Assembly: GCF_041052385.1 (NCBI RefSeq) | Contig: NZ_CP163439.1 | Coordinates: 7,367,001 to 7,431,000 of the forward strand | DNA length: 64,000 nt | DNA from: Streptomyces sp. R28 | Lineage (GTDB): Bacteria; Actinomycetota; Actinomycetes; Streptomycetales; Streptomycetaceae | Direction: 5' to 3' | In this document: one piece after another, positions 60,135 to 64,000 of the stretch | How positions within the stretch are numbered: position 1 is the first letter of the stretch | Layout: each line of letters begins with the position of its first letter | Translations under genes and position numbers: made by a program | Notes under the pieces: generated by a model | What the model was told of the DNA's origin: nothing | What the model saw: the letters and a program-made list of their open reading frames with translations, nothing else | Database searches by the model: none

Positions 60135-60920
60135 GTGCGCATCGCCAGATTCTCCATCGACGGGAACGTCGCCTTCGGCGCGGTCGAGGGCGACAAGCCG
60201 GACGAGCTCGTCCTCGACATCATCAAGGGCATCCCGTTCGCGGACTTCGAGCTCTCCGGCACGAAGGTGCCGCTGAGCAAGGTCAGGCTGCTGCCGCCGG
60301 TGCTTCCCAACAAGGTCGTGGCCTTCGGCCGTAACTACGCCGAGCACGCGCGCGAACTCGGCAACGAAGTGCCCGACGCCCCGTTCGCCTTCTTCAAGCC
60401 GTCCACCGCGGTGATCGGCTCCGGCGACGAGATCCAGTACCCGTCCTTCACCGAGGACCTCCACCACGAGGCCGAACTGGCCGTCGTCATCGGCCGCATG
60501 TGCCGCGAGGTCCCGCGCGAGCGCGTCAAGGACGTGATCTTCGGCTTCACCTGCGCCAACGACATCACCGCCCGCGACGTCCAGAAGCGCGAGAAGCAGT
60601 GGGCACGGGCCAAGGGCTTCGACACCTCCTGCCCGCTGGGCCCCTGGGTGGAGACGGACCTGGACCTCGAAACGGCGTCCGACCTGACCATCCAGCTCAC
60701 GGTCAACGGCGAACAGCGCCAGCTGGGCCGCACCAGCGAGATGATCCACCCGATCGAGGATCTGATCGTCAACATCTCCGAGGCCATGACGCTGCTCCCG
60801 GGCGACGTGATCCTCACGGGCACCCCGGCAGGCGTCGGGTCCCTCAACGTCGGCGACGAGGTCGCCGTCACCATCGAAGGCATCGGCTCTCTCACCAACA
60901 AGGTTGTCAAGCGTGGCTAG
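60135..60920 (+). CDS. Fumarylacetoacetate hydrolase family protein
   Basis: 261 residues. FAH fold: FGRNYAEHARELG, the metal site in LHHEAELAVVIG (HHE) and GFTCANDITARDVQ, and the product loop LTGTPAGVGSLNVGD. Members are 2-oxo-hydrolases/decarboxylases such as acylpyruvases; the exact substrate is unclear. GTG 60135 is the start. It overlaps gltX by 8 nt, so the two are translationally coupled. Confidence 0.9.
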   Translation: MRIARFSIDGNVAFGAVEGDKPDELVLDIIKGIPFADFELSGTKVPLSKVRLLPPVLPNKVVAFGRNYAEHARELGNEVPDAPFAFFKPSTAVIGSGDEIQYPSFTEDLHHEAELAVVIGRMCREVPRERVKDVIFGFTCANDITARDVQKREKQWARAKGFDTSCPLGPWVETDLDLETASDLTIQLTVNGEQRQLGRTSEMIHPIEDLIVNISEAMTLLPGDVILTGTPAGVGSLNVGDEVAVTIEGIGSLTNKVVKRG

Positions 60921-62388
60921 CGCACCCGTCCGCGTACGTTTCTGCCCCTCGCCCACCGGTAACCCCCACGTGGGCCTGGTCCGCACCGCCCTGTTCAACT
61001 GGGCGTTCGCCCGGCACCACCAGGGCACGCTCGTCTTCCGCATCGAGGACACCGACGCGGCCCGCGACTCCGAGGAGTCCTACGACCAGCTGCTCGACTC
61101 GATGCGCTGGCTCGGCTTCGACTGGGACGAGGGCCCCGAGGTCGGCGGCCCGCACGCGCCGTACCGCCAGTCGCAGCGCATGGACCTCTACAAGGACGTC
61201 GCGGCCAAGCTCCTGGACGGCGGTCACGCCTACCACTGCTACTGCTCCCAGGAGGAGCTGGACACCCGCCGCGAGGCCGCCCGCGCGGCAGGCAAGCCGT
61301 CCGGCTACGACGGTCACTGCCGCGACCTGACCGACGCGCAGGTCGAGGAGTACAAGGCCCAGGGCCGTGCGCCGATCGTCCGTTTCCGCATGCCCGACGA
61401 GACGATCACCTTCACGGACCTGGTCCGCGGCGAGCTGACCTTCACGCCGGAGAACGTCCCGGACTACGGCATCGTCCGCGCGAACGGCGCCCCGCTGTAC
61501 ACGCTGGTGAACCCGGTCGACGACGCCCTGATGGAGATCACCCACGTCCTGCGTGGCGAGGACCTGCTCTCCTCGACGCCCCGGCAGATCGCCCTGTACA
61601 AGGCGCTGACGGAGCTGGGCATCGCGAAGCGGATCCCGGCCTTCGGTCACCTGCCGTACGTGATGGGCGAGGGCAACAAGAAGCTCTCCAAGCGCGACCC
61701 GGAGTCGTCGCTGAACCTCTACCGCGAGCGCGGCTTCCTGCCGGAGGGCCTGCTCAACTACCTCTCCCTGCTCGGCTGGTCGCTCTCGGCCGACCAGGAC
61801 ATCTTCACGATGGACGAGATGGTCGCGGCGTTCGACGTCGCGGACGTGCAGCCCAACCCGGCCCGCTTCGACCTGAAGAAGTGCGAGTCGATCAACGGCG
61901 ACCACATCCGCCTGCTGGATGTGAAGGACTTCACCGAGCGCTGCCGCCCGTGGCTCCAGGCCCCGTTCGCCCCCTGGGCCCCGGAGGCCTTCGACGAGGT
62001 GAAGTGGCAGGCGATCGCCCCGCACGCCCAGACCCGCCTGAAGGTGCTCTCGGAGATCACGGACAACGTCGACTTCCTGTTCCTGCCGGAGCCGGCGGTG
62101 GACGAGGCGAGCTGGAACAAGGCCATGAAGGAGGGCTCGGACGCCCTCCTGCGCACGGCCCGCGAGAAGCTGGACGCGGCCGACTGGACCTCCCCGGAGT
62201 CGCTGAAGGAGGCCGTCCTGGCCGCCGGCGAGGCCCACGGCCTCAAGCTCGGCAAGGCCCAGGCCCCCGTCCGCGTGGCCGTCACCGGCCGCACGGTCGG
62301 TCTGCCCCTCTTCGAGTCCCTGGAGGTCCTGGGCAAGGACAAGACCCTGGCCCGGATCGACGCGGCACTGGCGAAGCTGGCCGCATAG
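60913..62388 (+). CDS. gltX: Glutamyl-tRNA synthetase
   Basis: Charges tRNA-Glu; in actinobacteria the same enzyme usually also misacylates tRNA-Gln for GatCAB. 491 residues. Class I signatures: PSPTGNPHVGL (HIGH) and KKLSKRDPES (KMSKS). GTG 60913 (MASAPVRVRF) overlaps the FAH stop; the frame also reads from TTG 60904. A C-terminal anticodon-binding helical domain completes the normal length. Confidence 0.95.
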   Translation: MASAPVRVRFCPSPTGNPHVGLVRTALFNWAFARHHQGTLVFRIEDTDAARDSEESYDQLLDSMRWLGFDWDEGPEVGGPHAPYRQSQRMDLYKDVAAKLLDGGHAYHCYCSQEELDTRREAARAAGKPSGYDGHCRDLTDAQVEEYKAQGRAPIVRFRMPDETITFTDLVRGELTFTPENVPDYGIVRANGAPLYTLVNPVDDALMEITHVLRGEDLLSSTPRQIALYKALTELGIAKRIPAFGHLPYVMGEGNKKLSKRDPESSLNLYRERGFLPEGLLNYLSLLGWSLSADQDIFTMDEMVAAFDVADVQPNPARFDLKKCESINGDHIRLLDVKDFTERCRPWLQAPFAPWAPEAFDEVKWQAIAPHAQTRLKVLSEITDNVDFLFLPEPAVDEASWNKAMKEGSDALLRTAREKLDAADWTSPESLKEAVLAAGEAHGLKLGKAQAPVRVAVTGRTVGLPLFESLEVLGKDKTLARIDAALAKLAA

Positions 62389-62401
62389 CACGTGCACAGC
62401 G

Positions 62402-62428
62402 GGGCGGCGTCCGGTTCGGGCGCCGCCC
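62402..62428 (+). terminator. Terminator after gltX
   Basis: GGGCGGCG / CGCCGCCC, an 8-bp stem with an 11-nt loop and TT, 13 nt after the gltX stop. Confidence 0.6.
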
Positions 62429-62554
62429 TTGGCATGTCCGCCCACACGTCACCCGGAGTTCATCTCTCCGGCCAACCCCTGCTTGCCGAAGGCACGTTGG
62501 ATGCTCCCCGTGCACATGATGCCCGTGTGCACCCTGTTACAGGGGGAGGGGAAC

Positions 62555-64000
62555 GTGACTCGTTCACGAAGACTTGCCGCAGTGGCGCTCAGCGGCGCGG
62601 TGGCCCTGACGTGCGCCCTGCCGATCGTGCCCGCGCAGGCCGCGGACGCACCCGTGGGGACGGTCCGGCTCAGTAAGGAGAAGCGACTGGAGATCGTGTA
62701 CATGTGGGCCGGCGCGTCCGGGGTCCAGTACCGGCCGGACGCCGGTTCCTCGACGACCTGGGTGGACTACCCGGACGTCGCCCCGCCCGCGCACGCGGGT
62801 CCGGACGACCTGGCGACCGGGACCGACGTCGTCATCACCGGCCGCGGCAGCTCCACCGTCACGCAGAAGCACCGTTCCACAGGCGCGACCGCCACCGTCA
62901 CGATCCCGTCCGGCCAGACCTACAAGGCCACTGTCGGCTGGAGCGTGCTGACCCAGGACACCGGCGGAGCCCTGCACGTGCTGCGCGCCGCCGCCGACGG
63001 CACCACCACGGACATCGCGGTCACCGGCTTCCCCGCGGGCGCCCAGCCCGCCGCCTACCTCACCGGCGGCTCGGTCCGCCGTCTCGCGGTCGTGTACACG
63101 CTGGACGGCACAAGGTCCGTCGGCCTCCTCGACCTCGCGGACGGAGCCTTCCGCACGTACGTCAGCGGCCTGGGCGCGGACTCGGAGGTCGTCTTCAACG
63201 ACCGCTGGGTCGTCGCCGGCTGGAAGGCGGTCCGCGTCGACGCCGAGCCCGGCACCGAGCCCACCGCCGTCACCGGGCTGCCCGGCCGGCCCGAAGCCGT
63301 CGTGGGCGACCAAGTCCTCGCCGGAAACCCGGACTTCCTCCCGGTCGGCACCCAGCCCGCACTCAACGCCCGCTCCCTTGTGACCGGCGCCGCGACCACC
63401 GTGCTCAGCCCGTCCTTCGGCGGAATCGGCCCGACCCTGGACGGCGGCGCACTCGCCACCGCAGGACCGTCCAGCCTCGACTGGAACATCCACCGGATCA
63501 CCCCCGCCCAGGACGGCGGGCTCGCCACCGAGAAGGTCGCCCAGATCCCCGCGTACGCGACCGGCGTCGACGGACTGGCCCTCGCCGGCGGCGAGTTGTT
63601 CCTGTACGGCAGGACGACCGGCGGCGGCTACCCCCGCTTCAACAGCTTCCAGCTGGACGCGACGGGCAGGCCCACCGGTCAGCAGACCCCTCGCAGCGCG
63701 GCACTGAGCGAGATCACCTGCCTCACCGGCGACGCCGCCTGCCCCCAGCTGGAGGCCCTGGGCGACGGCCGGGTCGCCTATTTGTGGGCCAACGCCGAGG
63801 GCCTGGAATCCGTCATCAGCGTCGGCCTCGACACCACGACCAGCCGCAACGAGCCCACGGGCGACTCCGGCGGCCGCATCCCCGGCGGCACCGGCCGCTA
63901 CGTGCTCCACAACGGCGGCTCCGGCACTCAGAAGGTCGTCGACTTCCCGAACGGCACGACCGCCGGCGAGACCACCCTCAGCCGCACCCGCACCGCCGCA
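62555..64000 (+). CDS. Large secreted repeat/propeller-type protein (3' end outside window)
   Basis: 482 residues present and open to the window edge. GTG 62555 follows GGGGGAGGGG. A Sec signal peptide (RRLAAVALSGAVALTCALPI) ends near PAQAADAP. The body is Thr/Gly/Ala-rich with repeated strands (VVITGRGSSTVTQKH, AVVYTLDGTRSVGLLDLADG, SLVTGAATTVLSPSFGG), the composition of extracellular propeller or FG-GAP/VCBS proteins. No enzymatic motif is seen in this part. Confidence 0.7.
   Translation, partial: MTRSRRLAAVALSGAVALTCALPIVPAQAADAPVGTVRLSKEKRLEIVYMWAGASGVQYRPDAGSSTTWVDYPDVAPPAHAGPDDLATGTDVVITGRGSSTVTQKHRSTGATATVTIPSGQTYKATVGWSVLTQDTGGALHVLRAAADGTTTDIAVTGFPAGAQPAAYLTGGSVRRLAVVYTLDGTRSVGLLDLADGAFRTYVSGLGADSEVVFNDRWVVAGWKAVRVDAEPGTEPTAVTGLPGRPEAVVGDQVLAGNPDFLPVGTQPALNARSLVTGAATTVLSPSFGGIGPTLDGGALATAGPSSLDWNIHRITPAQDGGLATEKVAQIPAYATGVDGLALAGGELFLYGRTTGGGYPRFNSFQLDATGRPTGQQTPRSAALSEITCLTGDAACPQLEALGDGRVAYLWANAEGLESVISVGLDTTTSRNEPTGDSGGRIPGGTGRYVLHNGGSGTQKVVDFPNGTTAGETTLSRTRTAA

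Overview
The window is very GC-rich chromosomal DNA from a Streptomyces-type actinomycete. The evidence is strong third-position GC bias, GTG and TTG starts, Tat and lipoprotein signal peptides, two conservons (cvnABCD operons found mainly in streptomycetes), the acyl-CoA carboxylase pair accB-accE, and a gene order (GGDEF/EAL protein, ilvB-ilvN-ilvC, serA, proline catabolism, leuB, ilvE, urease-like genes, citramalate synthase, accB-accE, conservons, gltX) that from memory matches the core-arm chromosome of S. coelicolor around SCO5511-SCO5547. No tRNA, rRNA, insertion sequence, prophage or CRISPR array was seen.

Layout. 1-2939: C-terminal part of a membrane PAS-GGDEF-EAL protein whose EAL domain has lost catalytic residues. 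2940-8603: branched-chain amino acid genes ilvB, ilvN and ilvC behind a leader peptide/terminator attenuator, then serA. 8607-10838: divergent MFS exporter/TetR pair. 10825-15748: four-gene oligopeptide/nickel-type ABC importer with a fused permease, preceded by a strong Zur-like box. 15816-19835: PucR-type regulator divergent from proline dehydrogenase and P5C dehydrogenase. 19904-21155: DUF5988-like protein, an AAC(2')-I-like acetyltransferase that looks leaderless, and a 46-residue basic protein. 21256-25395: Tat-exported phosphoesterase, leuB, ilvE. 25475-31104: NCS1 permease divergent from a non-canonical urease-like operon (fused ureAB, ureC, agmatine deiminase, TetR) around a perfect 11-bp-arm palindrome.

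31228-32915: two secreted beta-propeller-type proteins, one truncated. 32997-34827: a second attenuator (Ile-Ile leader peptide) and cimA. 34883-46064: VOC protein, secreted GH3 glycosidase with its own operator-promoter, Gly-rich membrane protein, trypsin, chloramphenicol-exporter-like MFS, a decayed YdeI-type gene, YceI protein and a PL8 polysaccharide lyase. 46219-48054: accB-accE. 48703-59189: two tandem conservons. 59795-64000: small peptide gene with an internal repeat, fumarylacetoacetase-family protein, gltX and the start of a large secreted protein.

How it fits together. The window gathers most branched-chain amino acid genes (ilvBNC, ilvE, leuB, cimA). Two of the transcription units have leader peptides whose codons match the end products: Ile/Leu/Val for ilvB and Ile-Ile for cimA. 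Nitrogen scavenging is the second theme: proline oxidation, the urease-like/agmatine deiminase operon and the NCS1 permease. Signalling (conservons, c-di-GMP protein) and secreted hydrolases complete the segment. The most unusual parts are the urease-like operon, which lacks accessory genes and has a changed active-site flap, and the metal-regulated peptide-type transporter.
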